DNA of 49,472 nucleotides from Planctomycetota bacterium (GTDB taxonomy: Bacteria; Planctomycetota; Phycisphaerae; FEN-1346), in NCBI GenBank assembly GCA_030602705.1, contig JAUVZF010000023.1:1-49472 (forward strand), written 5' to 3'. The stretch's first letter is position 1. Each line of letters opens with the position of its first letter. The notes below the pieces were generated by a model, which saw only the letters and a program-made list of their open reading frames with translations, searched no databases and was not told the origin of the DNA. Shown in pieces: positions 23,985-32,874 of this stretch. Both the position numbers and the translations under genes were made by a program.

Positions 23985-26897
23985 TTGCCGAACAGCAATG
24001 AGGACCCATCATCTCGCCCGCCGCGCAAGCCGCCACACAGGGCGCAGGCCGAGAGCGCGGCCGTCGCCGACGGCAACGGCGACGAGTTCATCCTGGTCCA
24101 GGGCGCCCGGCAACACAACCTCAAGAACATCGACGTCCGCGTCCCGCGCGACAAACTGGTCGTTATCACGGGGCTGTCGGGCAGCGGCAAATCGAGCCTG
24201 GCGTTCGATACGATCTACGCCGAAGGCCAGCGCCGCTACGTCGAATCGCTTAGCGCCTACGCCCGCCAGTTCCTCGAACAGATGGAAAAACCCGACGTCG
24301 ACGCCATCGAGGGCCTGCCGCCCACCATCGCCATCCATCAGCGAAGGGCCGGATTCAGCCCGCGTTCGACCGTCGCGACGGCCACCGAAATCCACGATTA
24401 CCTGCGCCTGCTGTTCGCGCGGGTCGGCACGGCTTACTGCCCGAAGTGCGGCCGAGAGATTCAGCCACAGCGCGCCGAGGAGATCGTCGCGAGCGTCCTC
24501 GCCCTGGAGCAAGGGACGCGGCTGATCGTGCTCGCGCCGCTGGTGCGCGGCCAGCGCGGCGAGCACCGCGACATCATCCGCAGCATCGTGGCCGACGGCT
24601 TCGTCCGCGTCCGCGTCGATAAACGGATGTACGAGATCCGCGACATGCCGGACCTCGCCAAGACCCGGCGTCACACCATCGAAGTCGTTGTGGACCGCCT
24701 CGTCGCCAAGGAAGCGGCCCGTTCGCGGCTGGCCGATTCGGTGGAGCAGGCCTTGCGGATGAGCGACGGCCTGGTCGTCATCTGCCACGAGCGAGGGGTC
24801 GGCAACTGGAAAAACGTCCTCTACAGCCAGCGGTACGCCTGCACGAAGTGCAACGTCAGTTTGGAGGAACTGACGCCCCGCCTGTTCAGTTTCAACAGCC
24901 CATACGGCGCGTGCCCGCACTGCCACGGCCTTGGGACGTACCTGGAATTCGACGACGATCTTGTCGTGCCGGACCGAGACCGCTCGCTCGCCCAGGGCGC
25001 CATCGCCCCGTGGCGCGACGGCCCGCGCCGGTACCGGTCGTTCTACAGCGAGGCGCTCGCGCGGTTCGTCCGTGATTTCGGCGTCGATGAGACGGTGCCG
25101 TTCCGCAAGTTGCCCAAACGCGCCCGCGAGGTCCTTCTGCACGGCGGCACGCTCCGCCGCGCGAAGGGCACGGCGGCCGCACCCGACGCCGAGTGGGAGG
25201 GCGTTGTGCCGAGTTTGCGCAACCTCGCCGAGACGACACGCAGCGCGTACGCCAGGCGATGGCTCCAGGGCTTCACGAGCGCCCAGCCCTGCCCCCAGTG
25301 TAACGGGGCACGCCTTCGGCCGGAGGCCCGGGCCGTCCAGGTCGCCGGCAAGCAGATCCACGAGATCACCGCCATGAGCGTCGATGAGGCCGCCGGATTC
25401 TTCCAGACCCTCCACCTCGACGGCGAGAAGCGCATCATCGCCCGGCAGGTCCTGGCCGAAATCCGTTCGCGTCTGACCTTTATGCAGAACGTGGGCATCT
25501 CGTACCTGACGCTCGACCGTTCGAGCGATTCGCTCTCGGGCGGGGAGGCCCAGCGCATCCGCCTCGCCACCCAGGTGGGCAGCGGTCTGGTGGGCGTCTG
25601 TTACATCCTGGACGAGCCGACCATCGGCCTGCACGCTCGTGATAACCGGCGTCTGCTCGGCACACTCCTGCGATTGCGCGACCTCGGAAACACCGTCCTG
25701 GTGGTCGAGCACGACGAGGACACCATCCGCACGGCCGACCACATCCTCGACATGGGTCCCGGCGCCGGCGCTCGCGGCGGCGAGGTGGTAGCCCAGGGCA
25801 CGCTGGAGGAGATTGCCGCATCCCCCGCATCGCTGACCGGCAAGTACCTGACGCGGGCCGAGACGATTCCCGTGCCGACAAAGCGCCGCCGCGCGAGCAA
25901 ACGCCACAGCATCCGCATCTTCGGCGCCCAGGAGAACAATCTGCGGTCGCTCAACATCACGATCCCGCTTGGGTGCCTCGTCTGCGTGACCGGCGTCAGC
26001 GGGTCCGGCAAGAGCACGCTGGTGGCTCAGACGCTGGTGCCGGCGCTGCGGCGGAAACTGTACGGCAGCCGCGTCAAACCGGGCGCCCACCGCCGTCTGG
26101 CGGGCGCCGAACAGATCGACCGCGTCATCGAGATCGACCAGAGCCCCATCGGCCGCACACCACGATCCAACGCCGCCACCTACACGAAGGTCTTCGACCA
26201 GATCCGCCGCGTCTTCGCTCAGACACGCGAGGCCAAGGTCCGCGGATACGGGCCGGGGCGTTTCAGTTTCAACGTCAAGGGCGGCCGGTGCGAGGTTTGC
26301 CAAGGCCAGGGCGTCCGCAAAGTCGAGATGCACTTTCTGCCCAACGTGTACGTAACCTGCCGCGAGTGCAAGGGCACGCGATTCGGCCTCGAGACGCTCG
26401 AAATCACCTACCGCCGCAAAACAATCGCCGACGTGCTCGAAATGCGTGTCAGTGAGGCCCTCGCGTTCTTTGAGAACTTCCCCCGCATCGTCGGGCAACT
26501 CGGAACCCTCAACGCCGTCGGCCTGGGCTACATCACACTCGGCCAGAACTCCACGACACTCTCGGGCGGCGAGGCCCAACGCGTGAAACTCGCGGCCGAA
26601 CTCGGCAAACGATCAACCGGACGCACCATCTACGTGCTCGACGAACCCACGACCGGCCTGCACTTCGCCGACATTCAGCGGCTGCTCGACGTCCTGGCAC
26701 GCCTCGTGGACATGGGCAATACGGTCGTCGTGGTCGAACACAACTTCGAGGTCATCAAGAGCGCCGACTGGATCATCGACCTCGGCCCGGAAGGCGGGGA
26801 GGCCGGCGGCCGCATCGTAGCCGAAGGCACACCCGAAGACGTCGCCCAAGTCGAAGCAAGTTACACGGGCCAGTACCTGGCGCGGCACTTGGCCTAG
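23985..26897 (+). CDS. uvrA: excinuclease ABC subunit A
   Basis: UvrA is the damage-recognition ATPase of nucleotide excision repair and loads UvrB. The 970-residue protein has both ABC modules: Walker [10 protein letters not shown] at 63-71 and GVSGSGKST near 670, signature LSGGEAQR near 516 and 859, and Walker B regions [14 protein letters not shown] and [14 protein letters not shown]. Both zinc modules are present: CTKC...CPHC (C-x2-C-x19-C-x2-C, from about 286) and CEVC...CREC (C-x2-C-x20-C-x2-C). The start is TTG at 23985, preceded by AAGGAG. The N-terminal 30 residues are a variable, polar extension. Confidence 0.97.
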   Translation: MPNSNEDPSSRPPRKPPHRAQAESAAVADGNGDEFILVQGARQHNLKNIDVRVPRDKLVVITGLSGSGKSSLAFDTIYAEGQRRYVESLSAYARQFLEQMEKPDVDAIEGLPPTIAIHQRRAGFSPRSTVATATEIHDYLRLLFARVGTAYCPKCGREIQPQRAEEIVASVLALEQGTRLIVLAPLVRGQRGEHRDIIRSIVADGFVRVRVDKRMYEIRDMPDLAKTRRHTIEVVVDRLVAKEAARSRLADSVEQALRMSDGLVVICHERGVGNWKNVLYSQRYACTKCNVSLEELTPRLFSFNSPYGACPHCHGLGTYLEFDDDLVVPDRDRSLAQGAIAPWRDGPRRYRSFYSEALARFVRDFGVDETVPFRKLPKRAREVLLHGGTLRRAKGTAAAPDAEWEGVVPSLRNLAETTRSAYARRWLQGFTSAQPCPQCNGARLRPEARAVQVAGKQIHEITAMSVDEAAGFFQTLHLDGEKRIIARQVLAEIRSRLTFMQNVGISYLTLDRSSDSLSGGEAQRIRLATQVGSGLVGVCYILDEPTIGLHARDNRRLLGTLLRLRDLGNTVLVVEHDEDTIRTADHILDMGPGAGARGGEVVAQGTLEEIAASPASLTGKYLTRAETIPVPTKRRRASKRHSIRIFGAQENNLRSLNITIPLGCLVCVTGVSGSGKSTLVAQTLVPALRRKLYGSRVKPGAHRRLAGAEQIDRVIEIDQSPIGRTPRSNAATYTKVFDQIRRVFAQTREAKVRGYGPGRFSFNVKGGRCEVCQGQGVRKVEMHFLPNVYVTCRECKGTRFGLETLEITYRRKTIADVLEMRVSEALAFFENFPRIVGQLGTLNAVGLGYITLGQNSTTLSGGEAQRVKLAAELGKRSTGRTIYVLDEPTTGLHFADIQRLLDVLARLVDMGNTVVVVEHNFEVIKSADWIIDLGPEGGEAGGRIVAEGTPEDVAQVEASYTGQYLARHLA

Positions 26898-27573
26898 GAG
26901 CCGCTCACTTGCCGATCCGGGCCCATCTGCCGCCCAACCCCTCGTTGCCACTTGGTGTGGGCTGCCCACACATGCGTCCTGCTGCATAATACTTACGTCA
27001 ATTTTCACCTCGCCGAAACGGGCAAATGCGCGCTTTTTTTGGTTCTGAGCCTTGATTCTGAGCCGTGAGGGGCGATTTGGGGGTCGAATGTTAAGATAGG
27101 TAAGGCAAAACGCGCTGGTTTTTGATCCGTTTTTGCGATTTATGTGTCCGTTTTTGTCCGTTTTTGTTCCGTTTTGTTCCGTTTTTGATGGGTTTTTGAG
27201 GGGGCAAAATCGATGTAAGTCACCAAAGCCAAAACGCAACCGGCGAGCGCGCCGCCACAGAGGCCGAAAAGTTGTTAGAGTTCTAACAAAATGGAGGGAG
27301 GGGCAGGGATTTTGTTAGAGTTCTAACAAAAAGGCAGGGAATGGGGAATAGGGGATGGGGAATAGGGCAAAGGCAATTTCGGATTTGGGATTTCGGATTG
27401 CGGATTGAACGGCAAACGGCAACAGCCCTTTTAGCCGCGACCCGAAGGGAAGCGCGTGCCGTTGCCGAACGGTGGCTCGCCCAGCCGAATGCCGAATGCC
27501 GAATGCCAAAGACCCGCCTGCGGAGGGGGGCGTTCACTCGTATAAGCACGGGGGGATTGGGAGGAGCAAGCGT
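26898..27573. repeat. AT-rich intergenic repeat block
   Basis: A 676-bp gap of markedly lower GC. It includes a T-rich stretch with repeated CCGTTTTTG words (about 27125-27200). Two copies of a palindrome follow, TTGTTAGA-GT-TCTAACAA at 27272-27289 and a 10-bp-arm version at 27310-27331. Next come GGGGAATAGGGGATGGGG repeats (27337-27366), ATTTCGGAT words (27377-27405) and three copies of GCCGAATG (27484-27507). No gene is supported until 27574. Confidence 0.8.
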
Positions 27574-28338
27574 ATGCTGCACCGTCTCAAACGTCGCGAG
27601 TTGCGTGTGCTGCTCGCGTGTCTTGCGGCAGCGCTGGTGCTTACCCAGGTTGCGGCTGCGCCGAGAGATCCAAGGCGGCGGCCGGGCGGACGCAAGACTC
27701 CCCCGCTGCTCATCATCGGGCAGAAGGCGCCTGACGTCGAACTGCCGCGCCTCGTGCTGACCAAGACCAAGGACGGCAATCTGCTCGGGAAACTGAGCGA
27801 GGAGAAGGTCAAACTCTCGGCGGTGTGGTCGAAGAGGCCCGTCTGCATCTTTGTGTCATCCTACACCTGACCGCCCTTCCGCCGCGTGGCTCCGGCCATG
27901 CAGGCCTTGTACAAGGCGTACAAGGATAAGGTCACGTTCTTTTTTGTGTACACGCGTGAAGCCCACCCCGTGAAGGATGGAAAGGAAGGCGGCGCCCGGG
28001 TCCGAACCCCGAAGGAGATCGGCAAGACTACCACGCTCCAGGAACGTGTCCTGGCTGCCACGGACTGCCTCCGTGGCCTGAAGTTTACGCTGCCCGTCCT
28101 CATCGACACGATGAAGGGCCAGGCCTGGAACGCGTTTCACGTGCACCAGGCGGCGACGGCGGTCATCGACGTCGACGGCCGCATCGCCTTCCACAGCCGC
28201 GGTCCCCGCGGCGCCAGTCCCAAAGACGCCGAGAAGGCCCTGAAGAAACTCCTGGCGAACAAGGGGAAACTCGCCGCCGGCGTGCCGCGCTCCGAGGGAA
28301 CCTCAGACGCCGCCGCCGACCGGCCGACGAAGCGGTAG
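27574..28338 (+). CDS. deiodinase-like selenoprotein (Sec at codon 99, UGA)
   Basis: A 254-residue exported thioredoxin-fold protein if the TGA at 27868-27870 is read as selenocysteine. Residues 1-29 form a signal peptide. Around the TGA the frame reads CIFVSSYT-U-PPFRRVAPAM, then KVTFFFVYTREAHP; this is the active site and following strand of iodothyronine-deiodinase-like proteins (family motif T-U-P-P-F and V-Y-I-x-E-A-H-P). The frame continues unchanged after TGA for 156 more codons, with FHVHQAATAVIDVDGRIAF matching the thioredoxin cis-Pro strand region. GGGAGGAG precedes the ATG. Bacterial relatives are probably redox enzymes; the substrate is unknown. A simple nonsense mutation is the alternative but does not explain the perfect motif match at that residue. 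Confidence 0.85.
27884..27901 (+). promoter_or_regulatory. SECIS-like stem-loop after the UGA
   Basis: Starting 14 nt after the UGA, GCGTGGC (27884-27890) pairs with GCCATGC (27895-27901), with one G-U pair and loop TCCG. Bacterial SECIS elements are hairpins in the coding region just downstream of UGA with the loop roughly 16-37 nt away; here the loop starts about 20 nt after. The sequence itself is not conserved between bacterial SECIS elements, so the call depends on position and pairing. Confidence 0.5.
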
Positions 28339-28402
28339 TTTTCTGCCGCGGAGTTAAGTAGCCTGTGCGCGGAACTGCCCCAAGGGCAACACCAAGGTGT
28401 GC

Positions 28403-28594
28403 CACGGCCGGTCTTGTCCGGCCGTGTGTTGTTCATGCCGGGATCGGGCCGAGAGCAGGGGCAGGCGGTCCTTGCAGGAATAGGTCAGGTAGTGAGCGTG
28501 GCCGGGCTCGTTGAATACGCGGCGGCGCTTTCGAATCCGTGCGACCATGAGGTCAACATACACAGAAACGCACGGCCGGACAAGACCGGCCGTG
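28403..28594. repeat. pair of inverted REP hairpins
   Basis: CACGGCCGG and CCGGCCGTG pair perfectly around a 6-nt loop at 28403-28426. The opposite-orientation copy, loop ACAAGA, is at 28571-28594. The two face each other across a RAYT remnant. More copies lie at 30402-30468. Confidence 0.85.
28441..28548 (-). pseudogene. N-terminal remnant of a REP-associated tyrosine transposase
   Basis: The frame reads RKRRRVFNEPGHAHYLTYSC then KDRLPLLS, the opening of RAYT (Y1/IS200-like REP-associated) transposases, in which N-x-P-G-H-x-x-x-x-T begins the nuclease domain. Only about 36 residues survive; the HUH motif and catalytic Tyr are gone. It is enclosed by two inverted REP hairpins, the expected setting of such a gene. 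Confidence 0.65.
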
Positions 28595-28749
28595 GCACAC
28601 GGCGAAAGCATGCCGCCACCCTATCGCCACACCCCACCACGTCAAGGCGAATTAAGTTGTCTGTCACTCGAAGAGCGACCCGGCCGAGGCGCCCTGAACC
28701 CCGGCCCCGCGGCGAGACCGCCCTGGTGTTTTCTCGTCCGACCCGCGCG

Positions 28750-29943
28750 CTACTCGGGCTTCTTCATGTGGGCTTCCAGAAGGCCCTTCACGGCCTTGGC
28801 CATGCCGTTGGCCAGTTCCTTCGCCCCCGGGCGGAGGGCGCTCTTGAACATCCCCGTGACCATCGCGGTGCCGAGCACCTTGTTCGACGCGCCGTCCACG
28901 AGTTCAATCTGGGCGGTCAGGGACGGCTTCCTGATGAGCTCTACCGGCCCCGGGACCGACCCGCCCGGATCGTAGTTGAGAAACCTTCCGCGGATCACAA
29001 GAACCGGTTTCGCCCCCCTGCCTCCCGCGAACGGCTCCAGTTCCGCCACCTTCGCCTGAATGGCGGGCCGAACCTCCGCCAGCATGTCACGGGGAACCGC
29101 TCCGCGCATCAGCGACGTGTCGAACTTTTCGACCCGCACCGACCGGTACGCGAGCAGGCTCGTCGGGCCGCCCAGATTCCTGATCTCTAAGCGCCAGCTG
29201 CCCCCCTCCGTCATAGTCACATCTTCGCCCTTATAGCTCCCCCTAATCGGGGGGGGCACGGCCTCGAGGGTGCCTACCTCTCCAGCAGGCGGAGGCGGAA
29301 CAGTGGCCAGAAAGTCGTACCAGTTCTCCTTGTTAACGGATCCATTCTTCACTTTCTGATACAGCATCTCAGCAATGTCGATCAACCAGCCAAGCCAACG
29401 CCTTCGGGAGTCATCATCAATCTCCTTGGGCCAGAATCCCGCCTTGAAGCCCTGCGTCACATACCACTCTCCGCGGATCCGCGTGACCTTGCAGGCGCTC
29501 CAAGGGCGACCCTCGACGAAGAACTCGGCTTCCTCCCCGCGTTCCTCCAACCGCACGCGCCCCCAGTCTATGTCTCCGTCCACAATCACGTCCCCCAAAG
29601 GGGACCCGACCACTCCCACCCCGCGGTTTCCCACCACCTGGTCGGCTTCCTCCTCACCGATCCGTTCTTCGACGAGGCGACGGAGCCGCTTCGCCTTCTC
29701 GTCTAAGGCCTTGGCCAGAGCCAGAAGCACGCCGAAGTCCGCTTGCTCATCAGGCGCCATGCACTCCACCATGGCGGCGTGATCCAGTTCCTCAATAGCC
29801 GCGTGAAAAGAACGCACAACCGCCTTGGGTGAAGAGTGGTTCACCTGAACCGTTGTGGGACCACGCACACTGGGCGGGCCACAGCCGGCCAGCAACACGG
29901 TGGTGGCGCAAACCGACATCGTCGCAATCATTATTGCCTTCAC
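28750..29943 (-). CDS. lipoprotein with DUF4410-like C-terminal domain
   Basis: A 397-residue lipoprotein. The lipobox is LLAGC with Cys21, after MIATMSVCATTV. The start is GTG at 29943, chosen because AGGAGG lies eight bases before it. Residues about 30-130 (SSPKAVVRSFHAAIEELDHA) look like a small nuclear-transport-factor-like domain. The C-terminal 130 residues (VLVIRGRFLNYDPGGSVPGP, then NKVLGTAMVTGMF and GAKELANGMAKAV) resemble DUF4410-type lipoproteins of unknown role. The gene is flanked by REP clusters on both sides. Confidence 0.6.
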   Translation of the reverse strand: MKAIMIATMSVCATTVLLAGCGPPSVRGPTTVQVNHSSPKAVVRSFHAAIEELDHAAMVECMAPDEQADFGVLLALAKALDEKAKRLRRLVEERIGEEEADQVVGNRGVGVVGSPLGDVIVDGDIDWGRVRLEERGEEAEFFVEGRPWSACKVTRIRGEWYVTQGFKAGFWPKEIDDDSRRRWLGWLIDIAEMLYQKVKNGSVNKENWYDFLATVPPPPAGEVGTLEAVPPPIRGSYKGEDVTMTEGGSWRLEIRNLGGPTSLLAYRSVRVEKFDTSLMRGAVPRDMLAEVRPAIQAKVAELEPFAGGRGAKPVLVIRGRFLNYDPGGSVPGPVELIRKPSLTAQIELVDGASNKVLGTAMVTGMFKSALRPGAKELANGMAKAVKGLLEAHMKKPE

Positions 29944-30141
29944 GACAACAGCCTCCTTGCTATGCGGAGTGGCCAGGTCGCTTCGGCCCGCCGCGCCACT
30001 ACCAGTATTCAAGGGGGTTTCCGGTGACAGGTAATTAACTCCTCCGCCTCTCAGGCTTCGGTCGCGGCTTTTGCGGCCGCAGCGTGCGGCCGAGCAGGGT
30101 CTGCGGATGGTCGAGCAGCGGCGAGGAGTTCCGGCTGACAT

Positions 30142-30707
30142 AGACCTTATCTCCCTTTGCCCCTCGGCTTCGGGCCGGGCGGTTCTGGGGAGGCAATGCC
30201 CAAGTCGGCCAAGCCGCCTGCCCTCAGCATGATTGCCGGGGCACGCCCCGGCCTACGGCTGTCGTGGGTGTAGAGTAATGCGAGAGGTCAGGTCCGTCAA
30301 GTTGAATCACCGGCGCTGGCCTGGCGCGTCGGGCAGGGGCGCGGCCCATACGGGCCGCGCGAAGTGTCGGGGCAGGCCGCTTGTGCCCGCTCCGAAAAAC
30401 GCACGGCCGGACAAGGCCGGCCGTGGCACACAGCGCGAAAAACGCACGGCTGGACAAGGCCGGCCGTGGCACACGGCGCGAAAAACGCACGGCCGGGCAA
30501 GCATGGCGGGGGAGTTCCGGCTGACATAGACCTTATCTCCCTTTGGCGTTCGGTTTCGGGCCCACAGCCGCGGCTTTGCCGCTGCCGTGCCACCCGACGG
30601 GCAAAACTCGGCTTTGCCGATGCCGTGCCACCCGACGCGCCGGTGCTTTGTGAAGACGCACGACAGCGGACGGCCCGTCCACCCGTGGCCGCGCGCGGCT
30701 GCACGGG
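30142..30707. repeat. REP/BIME-like cluster
   Basis: No gene is supported here. From 30395 a 43-bp unit repeats in tandem, each with AAAAACGCACGGC and the CACGGCCGG/CCGGCCGTG hairpin (30402-30425 and 30445-30468), ending in a truncated third copy at about 30487. Two copies of GCCGTGCCACCCGAC with GGCTTTGCCG follow at about 30565-30640. A GGGGCACGCCCC hairpin lies near 30239. Confidence 0.8.
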
Positions 30708-31706
30708 TCACCCCACGGGCTTCTTGGCCGGCTTGGGTTGGGCGTCGGGCTGCTTGGGCGTCGGCGGAGAGGGCTTGGTTTTGGGGGCCTTCCCGGCCTT
30801 GAGTCGTGCATCGACGGCCTCGATGGCCTTGTCGGCGTCGTAGGCCTTGCGATGGGTGGGGAACCTGCGCAGGATTTTGACAAAGTACTGGCGTGCTTCC
30901 TCCAGGCGGCCGTCCTGAAACAGGATCGTCCCCTGGTACCAGATGGCGACGGGCGCTTCCGGTGCGTCTTTGAACTGCACCAGATACGCCTCGATGTTCT
31001 TGAGGGCCTGCTCCGACTCGCCGTCCTCCAGGGGCACGACGGCCAGGAGCAGGCGGGCCTGGCTCAGGCGGCCGTTCTCATTGTTCGGCGCCAGCGCCGC
31101 TGCGCGCTCCAGGTACGGGGCGCTGCGCTTCAGTTGCCCCAGGATGGCGAAGGCGTTGCCGAGTGCGAAGTTCGCCTCAAGATCGTTCGGCTTGTGCTTG
31201 CGGGCGACCATCAACTCGGGCAGGCCGGTCACCTGCTTCAGCAGCGCAATCAGCGCGTCCGGCGGACGCGGGCCAAGGACCACGTGCAGGGCCTTGCCGC
31301 CGGGGTCCAGAAACAGCAGCGTCGGATAGAGCCGCACGTCGTACGCCTTGGTGACCGGGCTGGTGGCGCCTGAGTCATCGACGCGAACGGGGATGAATTT
31401 GCGGTTGACGAACTGCGCGACGAGGGGGCTGGCAAAGGTGCCGTCGTTCATCCACTGGCACGGCTGCGACCAATCGGCGAAGAAGAAGATGAGGACGCAG
31501 CGGCCGGCTCGGGCGGCCTCGGCCTTGGCGGCAGCCAGGTCGCTCCGCCAGGCGACGGCAATCAGAGGCTTTTTCGTCTTCGAGAACGGCCGAGGTTTGA
31601 CAACCTCGACTTCAAGCGGTTCCTGAGCCGTACCCGGCGCCGGCCCTGCGGCCGCGCCCGCAACAAACACCGTAAGGGTCAGCCACACGGCCGCCGCTAG
31701 TCGCAT
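30708..31706 (-). CDS. exported thioredoxin-like protein with TPR tail
   Basis: A 332-residue exported protein. Residues 1-28 are a signal peptide. A thioredoxin-like domain follows (about 52-165: LAAAKAEAARAGRCVLIFFF, FIPVRVDDSG, LYPTLLFLDPGGKALHV). The active site reads W79-S-Q-P-C83, so the first Cys of the usual W-C-x-x-C is Ser and disulfide exchange is unlikely. Residues 180-300 contain TPR repeats (NFALGNAFAILGQLKRSAPYL, AIWYQGTILFQDGRLEEARQ). A Lys/Pro-rich tail ends the chain. The second of two close ATG codons is preferred from the AAAGG spacing. accA lies upstream. Confidence 0.75.
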   Translation of the reverse strand: MRLAAAVWLTLTVFVAGAAAGPAPGTAQEPLEVEVVKPRPFSKTKKPLIAVAWRSDLAAAKAEAARAGRCVLIFFFADWSQPCQWMNDGTFASPLVAQFVNRKFIPVRVDDSGATSPVTKAYDVRLYPTLLFLDPGGKALHVVLGPRPPDALIALLKQVTGLPELMVARKHKPNDLEANFALGNAFAILGQLKRSAPYLERAAALAPNNENGRLSQARLLLAVVPLEDGESEQALKNIEAYLVQFKDAPEAPVAIWYQGTILFQDGRLEEARQYFVKILRRFPTHRKAYDADKAIEAVDARLKAGKAPKTKPSPPTPKQPDAQPKPAKKPVG

Positions 31707-31774
31707 CGCCATGCCTTTGAGGCGCCCCCGATGGTCGGCGTGTGTCGGCGTCGGACGGCATCGGACGGCATCGC

Positions 31775-31862
31775 ACCCCCTGTTGCCACAGGGGGCTAGT
31801 GTCGGCCACAGGGGGCTAGTGTTTGTCACGACCCCCTGTTACCACAGGGGGCTAGTGTTTAT
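31775..31862. repeat. CCACAGGGGGCTAGTGT repeats around the accA stop
   Basis: The word CCACAGGGGGCTAGTGT occurs three times, with CCCCCTGT complements between copies that can form hairpins. The stop codon of accA (31852-31854) lies inside the last copy, so the repeat touches the coding end and probably serves as its terminator region. Confidence 0.75.
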
Positions 31863-32820
31863 CGGCCTCGACCACCACGCCGACGCAGCGAAGTTTCTGA
31901 TACCGCTGCTGGAGCAACTCGTCGGTCGGAATCCGTTTGAGTTCTCTCAGGCGCCGGCCGATTCGCCGTTCCAGCGTGGTGGCCATCTCGCGCGGACTGC
32001 GATGGGCAGCGCCCAGCGGCTCCGGCACGATCTCGTCGACCACGCCGCAGGCCTCCAGGTGCGCCGCCGTCAGGTGCAGTGCCTCGGCGGCGTCGGGCGC
32101 TTTCTCGGCCGTCCGCCACAGGATGGCCGCACACCCTTCCGGCGTGATGACGCTGCAGTAGGCATACTGGAGCATGAGCAGACGGTCGGCGATGCCGATG
32201 CCCAGGTACCCGCCGGAAGCACCCTCGCCGATGACGGTGCCGACGATGGGCACCTTCAAGAGGGCCATCTCTCGCAGGTTCACGGCAATCGAGTCGGCGA
32301 TGCCGCGCTCTTCCGCCCCGATGCCGGGGTAGGCGCCCTGGGTGTCGATGAACGTCACGACGGGCAGGCCGAACTTCTCGGCCAGGCGCATCACGCGCAG
32401 CGCCTTGCGGTAGCCTTCCGGATGGGCGCACCCGAAGAAGCAGGCCACCTTCTCGCGTGTGTCGCGTCCCTTCTGGTGTCCGACGATGGCGACCTTCTCG
32501 CCGCCGATGCGGCCGAAGCCGCAAATGACCGCCTGGTCGTCGCGGAAGAGGCGGTCGCCGTGCAACTCCTTGAAGTCCTTGACAAAGGCTGCCACGTAAT
32601 CGGCGGTCTGCGGGCGATCGGGGTGGCGGGCAACCTGGACGATCTCCCACGGCGTGAGGGCGTCGTAGGTGTTGCGGATCATGGCGACGAGGCTGTGCCG
32701 GATGCTGCGGATTTCAGCGCTGTGGTCGACGTTGCGGCTGCGCTGGTCGCGTTCGAGTTGGCGGATTTGCTCCTCGAACTTGGCGAACGGCTTCTCGAAT
32801 TCGAGGCACGCACGGGCCAT
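31852..32820 (-). CDS. accA: acetyl-CoA carboxylase carboxyltransferase subunit alpha
   Basis: AccA is half of the carboxyltransferase that moves CO2 from biotin to acetyl-CoA, the committed step of fatty-acid synthesis. The 322-residue product shows the family blocks LEFEKPFAKFEEQIRQLE at the N terminus, ELHGDRLFRDDQAVICGFGR, FGCAHPEGYRKALRVMRLAE, FIDTQGAYPGIGAEERG and GEGASGG (oxyanion region). Length and start agree with the family. The kinase gene ends 54 bp upstream on the same strand, so the two may be co-transcribed. Confidence 0.95.
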   Translation of the reverse strand: MARACLEFEKPFAKFEEQIRQLERDQRSRNVDHSAEIRSIRHSLVAMIRNTYDALTPWEIVQVARHPDRPQTADYVAAFVKDFKELHGDRLFRDDQAVICGFGRIGGEKVAIVGHQKGRDTREKVACFFGCAHPEGYRKALRVMRLAEKFGLPVVTFIDTQGAYPGIGAEERGIADSIAVNLREMALLKVPIVGTVIGEGASGGYLGIGIADRLLMLQYAYCSVITPEGCAAILWRTAEKAPDAAEALHLTAAHLEACGVVDEIVPEPLGAAHRSPREMATTLERRIGRRLRELKRIPTDELLQQRYQKLRCVGVVVEADKH

Positions 32821-32874
32821 AGGGTTCGTCCGCCGAGTTCCTCTCGCGCGAGATCCGGACGGCCGCTCGCGGCG

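Noticed and set aside
24009..26579. 856-residue reading frame on the minus strand
   Set aside because: Antisense shadow of uvrA, whose motifs are complete on the plus strand.
27868..27870. TGA as an ordinary nonsense mutation or the end of a short protein
   Set aside because: The frame is intact beyond it, the downstream half has family motifs, and the position is exactly that of selenocysteine in the deiodinase motif.
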